Made by a program: the position numbers and the translations under genes. Below are positions 23,208 to 36,180 of a DNA stretch of 64,000 nucleotides, one piece after another; the stretch's first letter is position 1, and each line of letters begins with the position of its first letter. Source of the DNA: Undaria pinnatifida (Eukaryota > Sar > Phaeophyceae > Laminariales > Alariaceae); assembly GCA_012845835.1 (NCBI GenBank), contig JABAKD010000030.1, forward strand, positions 7,203,599 to 7,267,598, written 5' to 3'. The notes below the pieces were generated by a model. That model had not been told where the DNA came from, did not search any database, and saw only the letters and a list, made by a program, of their open reading frames with translations.

Positions 23208-26200
23208 TCAAAGGGATAGCTTCCTGGCCTCAAAACTTAGAGACACGCGGAAGGGCGCATCGCACAGGCGGGAAAGATATTCCTGGTGGTGTTGCTCAAT
23301 AAATCCGAACTCGAGACTCACCCCTGCTTCCAGCAGCACCCCCATGGCTGCTACTTCGTCGTGCATCGCAGCCAAGTGGAGCGGCGTGTACCCGCACTTG
23401 TCTCTGCAGTCAGCCTACGTAGAGCAATACCGGGAGGGTAGGTTACACGTCCGACGAACGGGAAATTGCCGGTGGAGGCATTGAAACGAGCAGAAACGCT
23501 GAAACATGAGCGGTTGGGCAACAACACCAAGCCGGAGAGCAGCCATCAACTGTTCTACAGTATCCACCATTTTCAGAAGAAATAAATGTGCCATTCGCAT
23601 TCCGGCGTCGTGGCGGGAGGGGGCCCAATAACTTCATTAAAAGTGCACAATAAAAGTCATACCATGATTTTCACAAATATGCACCGTTTCTGACAAACGG
23701 CAAGAACGGCTCTTGGCGCGATTCGAACCCCGGATTGTGTTTTTGCTAAACGTGCACCATAACCACTCTACCATAGTCAGCCACTACGGGAGAGTGGCTA
23801 CGGTGCACATTAAACAAAGTCATACCTGGTGAACACCACCAGCGAAGCGGTTTACGTAGCAGGAGGTGAATCATTCCATGTGTGTAACGCTCAAAGCTCG
23901 ACGGAGCACATATGATCGCGGCCGCGCAGCCGTCACGATATCACCGAGGGGGCTGACTCTATTCCACGCTCCAAAAATAACACAGGCATCGGCATGTTTT
24001 TAAGAGCTAGGGTTGGCGGCTGAAACGCAATAACAGCGCAGGTATGCGGTCGTTTGCGCGAACCTCGACCAAGCTCTGGGTTGCACTTTAACTTGTCGCG
24101 GCGATAAATTTGAAACGCCTGGCAGCAACCGCTCGAAGCAGGAAGAACTTTCTTCTGCGCGACATGCGAACGAGTATTATTTTGTCAACCGTCTGGTGCT
24201 GCGGTAGTCTACGAATGGCAAGCTTTGACTTGTTGTTGGAAGCAACAACTTTACCGTTTACCCTCGGAGCATTGTGATAGGCACAGGCGTCGTCAGCACG
24301 ACAATTTGAACGGATGGCACACAATATGCAGAAGGTCATGCGGGGCACTACTTCCAACAGAGGATTCTTGTGGGCGTGGAGGGGGGGCTGGCACATGGTG
24401 TTTTAACTCACCTTGACCTTTTTCGATAGGAGAAGTCGCAGAGCCTTTTCCCTCCCTTTCGCGGCAGCACGATGCATCGCCGTCCGCCCTGGTGACGCCC
24501 ATGGAAGCACACATGTAAAACCGCGTGAAGCATGTTGTCAACGATGGATGGCAGTCACACCAATGACAACGCATGTGGCACTCGTTCGGCTAACAACGTA
24601 ATCCTGGGGAACGCCGTGAGAGCCGTCGAACCGCTACAGGAGAGGCTAGCTATGCCCGTATGCACCAGTAGTCAAAGAGTCTAGCCGACCGGGATATCGG
24701 ATTACTGTAGATTCTGAGGAACAAACACCCACCCCCTAAAACATCAATAAGTAAAATTAATACTGGCAATCAATACAGAGGCTCCTCATTGATGAAACCA
24801 TAATTCAAGCTCAAACATTTCGCTGTACCCTAAACAAAAATCTGTACGTGCGACCATTTCGAACTGACCGCTTTCGCCGGAGACACACGGATCACATCCT
24901 TCGTCGAGCAGGAATCGCATGAACGCCGTGTGTCCATTTCCCGACGCAACCATCAGCGGTGTCCACCCTGCCTGCGTGCCCAAACATTTTCAGCACACCC
25001 CAAAAAAACGCGCCTTTTTTAGTACAGCAGTTCATGAAACGTTGCGCGCACGCCGCGCGGCGATGCGCTGCGCAACACAAAATCCAACTAGGCGATTGTC
25101 AATAGTGAGTCAACAGAAGTGACCGGCGCAAGCATACAGTTGCTCGATGGACATTTTTTCCACTTGGCCTTCGTGGTACCGCATTGCTCGGCCGTGTACA
25201 TTGAGTTTTCATCATTGACTGAAGTCGAACCACAATTTTCCCACTTGACCTTTGTAGTACCACATTACTCTGCCGTGTACATTCAGTTTTTCATCATTGA
25301 CTAAAGTCGAACCACGCTTTCGAATTTCGCGTGCTGGCTAGCGACAGATGCCGCACGCCGAAAAAGAAAGAGAAAGATAGACCAGTACGCTTAATCCCTT
25401 TCTTGTTGTTGCACCCAACGTTTTGATAACCACACGTCCGTAAGGAACCCGGCATCGATAAAAAAAAAACATACGAAAAAAAAATCAGGCCTTTTCGGGT
25501 GCATGCACAGACCGTGAGTTGCGGCAGAGGGGACCGCCATTTGAGCGCCGCACCTTGTCCCTCGGCTGCAAAATCAGTTCCTTCCCGCAGAGAGCTTTGA
25601 GCGCCTTCGCACAGTCCACGTGTCCGAACGCGGCCATGGTGTGGAGCGCCGTCTCCCCAGTGCCCGAGCCAGTGTTGGGGTTGCAACCCCGAAGGATCAG
25701 CTCTCGCACTGCAATTTTCGAAAGAATGGTGTGAAAAGAAAGAGCGTGGAGGGGCAGGCCGCAATGGCAGTGAATTCGCAAGCTCTGTGTGCGACACATC
25801 GCCGTGCCGGGGCCTGTATGGCGTTCCGTGGCGAGAGTTTTAGCACGAGCCACCAAACCCCTAAGGTCCCAAGCATCCCAATTCAGGAGTCACTACAACA
25901 GGATTTGCGAGCATGAAAAACAGTGTCCTATACCGGGAGCACACGCACGCAGCTGGCAGACAGCGGAGTTGGGAGTAGCCATCAATGACACGCCTTTCCC
26001 GGTCAGTCCTCCTAATCGAACGACAAACGCTATGGCAGGGGTGAGCTGTTTTTTTCTGAGACAAAAGTGCAACCCGAAGAGCAATCCCATGGCCTGGGTA
26101 CACAGCGGATACTCATGTAAAACACAGTGGTATTCTAACGACAGTGGGTAGTTCCCCGGTTGATGATCCCGGCCAATCAGGAAAATTTGGCCAAAAAGCG

Positions 26201-27659
26201 ATACCTCTATCGTAACACGCGTCGACACGCCTTAGCAATCCTCAGCACACACACTCTTTCCCCGTGTTATTTGCCCCAGCCGCCGGTTGTGTGCTTCCTC
26301 ACCAAGCTCCTCGTCTCCGCGCCCAGCCGCCTTCCTGAGGTGCCGCCCGAACGTGGTGGCAGGGGTGTGAACAGCGCTGTAGATGCGCACGAAACCTTCG
26401 CAGTCTACGCCCTCCCCGTCGGGCCCTCGTTCGTCCTCCCAACGGCTCTCCACGAGACGCTGAAAAAGCGCGTCGTCTAAATTCAGCCCAGAACTGGACA
26501 GCAGCAACGACAACAAGTTCAGACAAGTTGCGAGAAGCCCTGTGGAGAGGAAGCGACGACCGTAGAACGTACCAGGTACATCCGGTATTCATTTCATCAT
26601 GCCAGGTGTGCTTGCACGAAAGTAGCAGGCATTTGGCTGCGCAGGCGCTGTGCACCGAGGAAGCCACATCATTAACAAGCAAGCTCGCGGCGAGGCAAGC
26701 TGTGTGTCTGGTATGGGTGCCGAGCTACGATGCGTTCGATTGCCGATTAGACTTTCTTCAAAATGCAATAGAGACACGCAGAGGAGTGTTATAGTACGTC
26801 CGAAGCTCTTCGAAGTCTTCGACCACGGAGTGTGCAATTTCGCGGCCGAAGACGCAAGATAGCAAGGCATCTCTACTGCTGTACATACATCGCACGTTAA
26901 CGGCCGAATAAAAAATCTACTTGTATATACGTGCAATACTAGACTTGATACAGGTGTTTTAGGGGCATGGATACAGTCAGTGTAGCACTTACCCGAGAAG
27001 GGCTCGCTTCACCGACTTCAGGTCGAGTCGTGACCCCCCTCCCTCATTCTTGAATGCTGCACTAATCGCTGCGTAATGTTCTTCCCTGATCTCCGCCTAT
27101 TATCGTGCATATATGTACCGCAGTACGTTATACAAGAAAGCGGTTGAAAATTGATCGTTATGATACTTGCCGCCTGTTGCGCAGCAAGCAACAACAAGGG
27201 AGGGAATCGACGCTGCTGCTGTCGTGACTTTCGGCACCGAAACATAAAGACAGAAACATAAATAAATGAATAGGTCTAGTCTAGACTACAGGGACAAACT
27301 ACAAACTACAAATTAATGCAAATTACCGACTTGGTCCATGCAGTTAAAGCAGTCATCATGCAGTCAAATCAGTCACACGGCGGCTGGCCGCCATTACTAC
27401 GTGACAAAGACGGCCAACGACGAATCTATATTTATGTGTAGCAGGCACAGGTTCAATCCACCTTTGGGTCATAATGACCCTCGCCAAGCGATTCAAACCT
27501 AGGCCAACCCCCACTCACCGTGCCGGACTCCAAGCCATCTTCCAAGACCGTCCCGGCATGGTGGGAGATGATCCGTTCTGCCTCGGGGCGCTCATAGCTT
27601 TTGGGAGGCGGAGCCGGGGTTCTCGGGCGAGACGCGTTTCGCGACGAAGGTCGGGACAT
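23208..27659 (-). CDS. EF-hand-like and ankyrin-repeat protein
   Basis: Minus-strand exons: 27659-27519 (ATG), 27096-26993, 26493-26303, 25708-25554, 24971-24869, 24488-24412, 23414-23322; phases 0, 2, 1, 0, 1, 0 all match, giving 288 codons. The N-terminus is basic and Pro-rich (SRPRTPAPPPK). Exons 2-3 encode an EF-hand-like helical pair (AAISAAFKNEGGGSRLDL, GEGVDCEGFVRIYSAVH) with incomplete calcium loops. Then about five ankyrin repeats follow: AAGRGDEELVRELILRGCNP, GETALHTMAAFGHVDCAKAL, AGWTPLMVASGNGHTAFM, GRTAMHRAAAKGREKAL and CGYTPLHLAAMHDEVAAM. It is a likely protein-binding scaffold; the partner is unknown. The 3' end is unsettled: a GTGAGT donor follows 23322, but the frame also stays open to TGA at 23208, used here as a provisional end. 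Confidence 0.88.
23708..23782 (-). tRNA. tRNA-like sequence, probably a pseudo-tRNA or SINE head
   Basis: Seventy-five bases on the minus strand have an A-box TGGTAGAGTGG and a near-perfect B-box GGTTCGAATCG at tRNA spacing. The ends pair as GGCT/AGCC, but only about 4 of 7 acceptor pairs form. The T-stem has a mismatch and the anticodon stem is poor; AGC is the only plausible anticodon. Polymerase III promoter elements are thus present, but the fold is degraded. It lies in an intron of the ankyrin gene or its flank. Confidence 0.4.
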
Positions 27660-28200
27660 TTGACGTTCAAAAGACGACGCAGACAGAGCAAATTCTTCGC
27701 AGAAGGGGCTGGACTAGCTCGAAATAGCTGGTGCTGGTGTTTTTCTACGCTCTACACAGACGAGAGAGCTTGGTTTGTTCTGTGCTACACAGACACTGGA
27801 AGTTGATGACCCTGCACACGGATGTACCTGGTAACCGTTTCTACTGCTGGAAGGTCCCTGCACGTCCGAAAAAACAGCAGCAACAACCGAGGATTCTGTT
27901 GTGCTGCACCTTGTGCGAAATGCTGACGGGACTACGTACCAGAGAAAGCAAATCACTCGCTTTTCATGTAGCTTTCAAGACTTCAAGTTCGCGCCTACCC
28001 TGGTAGAGCTCTGGCAGATCTTGTGATCTGTGCTGGATCCTACATAGATAGCCTGTTGTAGCAGAAGAGGGGAGCCCAGAGCCCAGAGCCCAGCGGAGCG
28101 GTTGATGTAGTGACGCCTTCAGAAGAAGTGGAAACCCCGCACATAAAATTTAACGAAAAAAACACGCGACCATTTTGGCTGAAACACACAAGAAGACTGG
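27660..28200. other. Upstream region of the ankyrin gene
   Basis: This lies between the ankyrin ATG and the first repeat unit. It is the likely promoter/5' UTR of the minus-strand gene, but no specific motif could be identified. Confidence 0.4.
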
Positions 28201-28214
28201 TTGTAGAGTAAATC

Positions 28215-30368
28215 GAGAGTGTATAACGCCTTCCAGGTCCGATAGGAAGAATGCCTGCAATGTAATTGGAAACCTTTTTTTTTCATCACTACTATGTAAG
28301 TATGCCCACCACGAATTTCTGGGAAAATTCTTGGCGGAAATTTCCGGCGACATTCTTGCATAACTGCTGTGACAGCAGAAATCAATGCGCCTTCTTCGTA
28401 GATCGGGGTGTTGTGTCCTAAAAACTGGGGGACAGACGGCATTCGTCTTGTGTGTGAGCAGTCCTCGAGATGCATTTTGGAGTAGTGCCACCGTGTGCGC
28501 ACGCACGTGCGCGCACCCTCGAGAGTGTATAACGCCTTCCAGGTCCGATAGGAAGAATGCCTGCAATGTAATTGGAAACCTTTTTTTTTCATCACTACTA
28601 TGTAAGTATGCCCACCACGAATTTCTGGGAAAATTCTTGGCGGAAATTTCCGGCGACATTCTTGCATAACTGCTGTGACAGCAGAAATCAATGCGCCTTC
28701 TTCGTAGATCGGGGTGTTGTGTCCTAAAAACTGGGGGACAGACGGCATTCATTCGTCTTGTGTGTGAGCAGTCCTCGAGATGCATTTTGGAGTAGTGCCA
28801 CCGTGTGCGCACGCACGTGCGCGCACCCTCACAGAACTTCACCCGTGCTGCTGTCCGGCAGCCTTTCACACGTGGTTGCCATCTGCCGCTAGGACGCGGC
28901 TACGCACGATTGTAACACGGAAAACGCGAGACACATACATGATGTCATGATGATGAGTAAAACAAGGAAGGGCGGGCGTGTGGCGACACACACAACCAAA
29001 GACAAGAGCACGGATGTGTATGGCGAAAAACGCGAAGAAGACACAGCAGCTGCAGCTGCTGTGGTAGTAGTAGCCCACCACAGCACAGCCGAGAGAGGGC
29101 CCTCCCGGCCTAGCTATGGTGGCGCAGCCGCATCTACCTCGTGTCCGTGCCCTACAGGGCTGGGTGGTGATTGATGTAGAGCGTTCGGAGGGGGAGGTGA
29201 TATCGTTGTGTGGGGAGGGTGGGGTGTGGGGGGCAATCAATGAAAACTGGCTTGCTGCTTGCAGGATACAGGATCAACTTCAACCAAAAAGCCCCCCTCG
29301 CAAGATTTATAACCCCCTGTCTTGCGGTTTGGGATCGTTCGAGTTCAATGGGTATCAGGGGTGCACCAGTGTTAAATTAAAGGTGGGGACACAGAGTGCC
29401 CCCTGCAGGTCTGCCAATTGAGCAGGTCCTCGGAGAGTACTCACTTTCGTTCCTTCGTAGAGATATAGCTTTATTCGTTTCCACCAGAGCCCGGGATAGC
29501 TTCTGATAAAATTTTAAATATAGGGTGGTTGTAGAGTAAATCGAGAGTGTATAACGCCTTCCAGGTCCGATAGGAAGAATGCCTGCAATGTAATTGGAAA
29601 CCTTTTTTTTTCATCACTACTATGTAAGTATGCCCACCACGAATTTCTGGGAAAATTCTTGGCGGAAATTTCCGGCGACATTCTTGCATAACTGCTGTGA
29701 CAGCAGAAATCAATGCGCCTTCTTCGTAGATCGGGGTGTTGTGTCCTAAAAACTGGGGGACAGACGGCATTCATTCGTCTTGTGTGTGAGCAGTCCTCGA
29801 GATGCATTTTGGAGTAGTGCCACCGTGTGCGCACGCACGTGCGCGCACCCTCACAGAACTTCACCCGTGCTGCTGTCTGGCAGCCTTTCACACGTGGTTG
29901 CCATCTGCCGCTAGGACGCGGCTACGCACGATTGTAACACGGAAAACGCGAGACACATACATGATGTCATTCATGATGATGAGTAAAACAAGGGCGGGCG
30001 TGTGGCGACACACACAACCAAAGACAAGAGCACGGATGTGTATGGCGAAAAACGCGAAGAAGACACAGCAGCTGCAGCTGCTGTGGTAGTAGTAGCCCAC
30101 CACAGCACAGCCGAGAGAGGGCCCTCCCGGCCTAGCTATGGTGGCGCAGCCGCATCTATCTCGTGTCCGTGCCCTACAGGGCTGGGTGGTGATTGATGTA
30201 GAGCGTTCGGAGGGGGAGGTGATATCGTTGTGTGGGGAGGGTGGGGTATGGGGGGCAATCAATGAAAACTGGCTTGCTGCTTGCAGGATACAGGATCAAC
30301 TTCAACCAAAAAGCCCCCCTCGCAAGATTTATAACCCCCTGTCTTGCGGTTTGGGATCGTTCGAGTTT
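28215..30368. repeat. Large direct duplication with an internal tandem unit
   Basis: A 306-bp unit at 28215-28520 is followed tandemly by a second copy that begins an 829-bp block (28521-29349). The whole block recurs at 29543-30368, almost identical apart from a few substitutions and 3-4 base indels. Both blocks contain the alternating GTGCGCACGCACGTGCGCGC and a palindrome around CAGCAGCTGCAGCTGCTG. The ORFs read through the repeats have no recognisable domain. Confidence 0.9.
29350..29510 (+). repeat. Dispersed repeat Y, copy 1
   Basis: The spacer between the 0.83-kb duplicates resembles the reverse complement of 51050-51210 (shared GGGGACACAGAGTG/CCCCTGCAGGTCT, GAGCAGGTCCT, CACTCACTTTC). 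The element type is unknown. Confidence 0.65.
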
Positions 30369-30650
30369 AATTCGGGGGCACGTGCCTCCGATCTAATTCC
30401 TAACTTCCCCGAATATAAACCGCGAACCTTATCATGCGAAACCCATCCAAATGATCTCAAATTCGGATACCTACTGGCCTTTCGAGGCCGTATCTTAACA
30501 CTAGCCCACCCTGATGAGTCGCATATATATGCAGAAATTTGGGAGATTCGGGGAAACTCCGGTTCTACGAACTAGACCATGATGAGTCGAAGATGCGGCT
30601 CCTCAAAACCCACTCCCACACCTCTAACCGTCTGGCTATGAAGCCAGGAA
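30369..30650 (+). repeat. Dispersed repeat X, divergent copy C
   Basis: It shares scattered blocks with 700-905 and 36000-36180 (TAGCCCACCCTGA...AGTCG, TCGAAGATGCGGCT, CCCACACCTC). It starts exactly where the 0.83-kb duplicate ends. Confidence 0.45.
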
Positions 30651-30714
30651 CACGAGAAGAGAAGCAGTAGAAAGAAAAGCAGACCCTACAGCAAGGCAAT
30701 AGTCACCCATCAAA

Positions 30715-30811
30715 AACCTGCCGCATGCCGCCGGTGTGGCGGGGGGGCAGAAAAGGCTCTAGAACCTGCCGCATGCCGCCGGTGTGGCGGGGGGGGCAGG
30801 AAAGGCTCTAC
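30715..30811. repeat. 48-bp tandem repeat, two units
   Basis: The unit beginning AACCTGCCGCATGCCGCC occurs at 30715 and 30763. Each can form a small GC-rich hairpin with the G-run that follows. Confidence 0.85.
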
Positions 30812-30860
30812 GGTAAACCAAACACAGAAAAGGTACTATGGCGATATACTAATAATAGTG

Positions 30861-31280
30861 CTAAGAGGGAAATATGATGAGCTTCGACGAAATCCTAGAT
30901 ATCACGGTGGTATATACGTACGTATAGTCTAGACTATTGTCTAGTCTAATATAAATGTTTTGGTCATCAGCGAACTGGGTCCAACGCATGCCCGTAGTGG
31001 AGTGAGGAGCGGTAGTAGTAAAAATGAAGTGCGCTGCTCGATAACGTGTTCCTGACCGTCGGTATACTGAACAATCTTTGGGCCGCGTCTCCTCTGTATC
31101 AGGGGCGTGAGGAATTTTATTGTCGTTTTCAAGCAAGCGGTTGCGTTGACATGTACTACCTGGCTTGATGTAAAGGAAAGGAACAAACACCACCCAGCGA
31201 TCATCTACTACATACACGCTAGGGCATGTTTTCATGAGCACCACTAAGAACAAGAAGAGCACCAGACATGGACGCGACAT
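30861..31280 (-). CDS. Hypothetical protein with a signal-peptide-like start
   Basis: A single open frame of 139 codons from a true ATG. The first 20 or so residues are a hydrophobic leader (SRPCLVLFLFLVVLMKT), followed by VDDRWVVFVPFLYIKPG and a mixed, fairly polar remainder. No domain is recognised. It sits in a repeat-rich area with no neighbouring exon that I can join. It may be a small secreted protein or a chance frame; codon use could not be tested here. Confidence 0.25.
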   Translation of the reverse strand: MSRPCLVLFLFLVVLMKTCPSVYVVDDRWVVFVPFLYIKPGSTCQRNRLLENDNKIPHAPDTEETRPKDCSVYRRSGTRYRAAHFIFTTTAPHSTTGMRWTQFADDQNIYIRLDNSLDYTYVYTTVISRISSKLIIFPS

Positions 31281-31429
31281 CTACAGGACCACAACATCTT
31301 CGACCACAGCAGTGGGGAGAAACAGGGCGTATAATCGTACACTATTATTAATAGATACAATCATCATGTAGTTACCATTATTTTCTGATATCGCTGATTG
31401 TAAGAGACACGTATTGCCAAATACAACAG

Positions 31430-31680
31430 GCGAGGTGATGTGGTCATCATGCAATGCCACCACCGCCATTGAGAACGAAAGGGAGAAATGCGAATCGTTA
31501 GTGTTTTGAAAGGAACGCTTAGTGTACATGCGCTCCATTACGTTACTTCGCTTGGCATAGGTTGGGAGGCGATCATGCAGACGGTATGTACGGAATACCT
31601 TACGTAATAAGTTGGTAGTGTGGTTTACCGCAATTTTAACATGTCTGTTTGTACTTCCTTTTCACATTATAATTATTGTC
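31430..31680. repeat. Segment duplicated at 32080-32290
   Basis: Blocks such as GGCGATCATGCA, TTGGTAGTGTGGT and CTGTCTGTACTT/CTGTTTGTACTT are shared in the same order by 31430-31680 and 32080-32290. In the second copy the final ATTATAATTATTG-like end is replaced by the long ATT array. Confidence 0.7.
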
Positions 31681-31695
31681 TCACGTACACGATTT

Positions 31696-32095
31696 TACGC
31701 CTATGATTTTTGCCGCGCCGATGTGGGGCTTTGAGATCGTCAACTCTAAGACAGAGCTACATCTTACAAATACACCAAGCGAGGTGACGATATTACGCCT
31801 GCCTATGATTTTTGCCGTGCCGATGTGGAGCTCTGAGGTCGTCAACTCTAAGTCTTAAGAGCTACATCTTACAAATACACCAAGCGAGGTGACGATTTTA
31901 CGCCTATGATTTTTGCCGTGCCGAGGTGGAGCTCTGAGGTCGTTAACTCTATCTAAGACAGAGCTACATGTTACAAATACACCAAGCGAGGTGACGATTC
32001 TACGCCTATGATTTTGCCGTGCCGATGTGGGACTCTGAGGTCGTCAACTTTAAGACAGAGCTACACCTTACAAATACACCAAGCGAGGTGATGTG
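31696..32095. repeat. Four tandem units of about 100 bp
   Basis: Units start near 31696, 31793, 31898 and 32000, with the core ACGCCTATGATTTTTGCCG and the tail ACACCAAGCGAGGTGACGAT. Units differ by substitutions and short indels. No transcript sign is visible. Confidence 0.9.
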
Positions 32096-32287
32096 GGCAT
32101 GCGATGTCACCACTATTGAACGCGAGGGTGACTTTACTTCGTTAGGCATATGCTACTTCGTTTGGTAGAGGTTGTCAGGCGATCATGCAAACGGCCGGAG
32201 GTGCGAAAAACCCTGCGTAACAATATTAGGTTGGTAGTGTGGTCTACCGCAGTGTTAATATATATCTGTCTGTACTTATTTTTCACA

Positions 32288-32597
<310 letters not shown>

Positions 32598-33272
32598 TTT
32601 GCCCTCCGACAATATAGCGTAGATGCCTTTCCGATATAAATCGAATATCCTTCCTTAAGGCAGCAGTAGCACCTAATATGAAGTCGAATGATCGCACCAT
32701 AATGCAGTGGTATCTTCCGCCAACCATTCGCCCATTTCCTTTCCCCACATCTTCTCCTTTTATCTACTATTCCCTTTCCCTATATATACCTGGTATGTTA
32801 CAGCTGGGAGTCTACCTTAATCCTCATCAACATTGCCACCCCAGGCCAGTGGCCTTAGTCCTCCCGATTCTTCCTCCCTTCCCCTCGCGGCCTGACGATC
32901 CCTCAGAAATAGTCTATATCGATGAACTCTGCGCGAAATCGCGACCTGAGTGGTCACAGAGATGATTTGGAATAGTCGCTCCTTGCACACGCCTTTCCGC
33001 GCTAGGGACGATGCGTCCGTCCCTCCAACGATGCTTGCCGCTACCTGATCTATCAGGTCGCTGCCTTCTTTACCGAGGCGCCCAAAGCTTTCCACCGCGA
33101 GGGTGGCGAGTTTGTAGCTGCGTTCGTCGAAGGACACCTGTCCCGGACGAGCGTAGTGGTTGCGCTTGCGCGCCTCGGAAGTGGAAGCCGCTGATCCGTT
33201 TCGATCCGCGCTTCCTGCCCGCATGTGGACCCCTGCTTGTGGGTCCGCATACGTCACGTCGAGGAGTATCGA
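32598..33272 (-). mobile_element. LINE-B copy 1: reverse transcriptase C-terminus, 3' UTR and tail junction
   Basis: The minus strand has one open frame (33257-32817) encoding RKRNHYARPGQVSFDERS, LATLAVESFGRLGKEGSD, GKEGSDLIDQVAASIVGG and VTTQVAISRRVHRYRLFLRD. This looks like the C-terminal region of eukaryotic non-LTR reverse transcriptases. The catalytic part is absent (5'-truncated). About 220 bases of 3' UTR follow, ending in GTCGGAGGGCAAAAATAAT and the AAT tail. A second copy of the 3' UTR is split between 35371-35428 and 44984-45250. Confidence 0.65.
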
Positions 33273-35428
<2,156 letters not shown>

Positions 35429-35654
35429 GTGGTGGTACTCCGAGTGGGGGATGCGTGGTTGGTCGGTGTTGGGAAGCGTGCTCCTCATGGGTTCCGGTGC
35501 CCTTGTTTGGTCTCTCCTCATGGCTCGCTGGATAGACTCAAAAGCTTATACATTATTTCTTCTACATGGAACTCTGAAAGACAGACAACACAGGCCCTTG
35601 GCACACGGTAGTGCAGGGCAGAATAAGTAGAGCTGATAGAGCTGGTAGAGCAGG

Positions 35655-36180
35655 TAGAGCGGGAGGAGCAGGTAGTGAGAGCACGGGGGTGGGGTGAAGC
35701 TCACAGAGTTCGCTTCACCCCAGCATTGCTACTGTGCTCTGTTCCGGACCTTTTCCTATGGAACGTACAAGGAACGTTCTCCTGGATGTCCTAATGTTCC
35801 CATTAGCGCTTAACGCGCTTACTTCTATCTATCTTGTCCAGAGGAGGAGCGTTCCATTTCCGAGAACGCTCTTGTGGTACAAACTAGCTATATTCTACGG
35901 GTTATCCGCTTCACTCAGAATATTCCGTTTAAGAGAACCTTCTTGTGGCCAATAGACTATAACTCTGCGGACTATCCTACCGAATCTATTGCCAGCTATA
36001 CTGACACTCTATAACATTAGCCCACCCTGAATAGTCGTAGATGCAGATCACCTGCCCATTAAATGATGTCAACAAAACATCAAAAATTGGGAGGGGGATC
36101 GAAGATGCGGCTATTCGAAACAAACGAAAATGAGGCTATAGATTCCCCCACACCTCGTAATAATGAGGCTTAAACGCCTC
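35655..36180 (+). repeat. Dispersed repeat X, copy B
   Basis: It aligns with 372-905 along its whole length by eye, for example GGGGTGGGGTGA...GCTCACAGAGTTCGCTTC and CTACGGGTTATC. It lies about 230 bases inside the left edge of the 9.55-kb insertion. Confidence 0.75.

Noticed and set aside
28119-29891. Repeated minus-strand frames (about 100-240 codons)
   Set aside because: They are open only because the 306-bp unit is repeated; no domain, no splice-consistent partner.
31696-32095. CRISPR-like array (four repeats of about 100 bp)
   Set aside because: Units are contiguous, without unique spacers, in a eukaryotic context.
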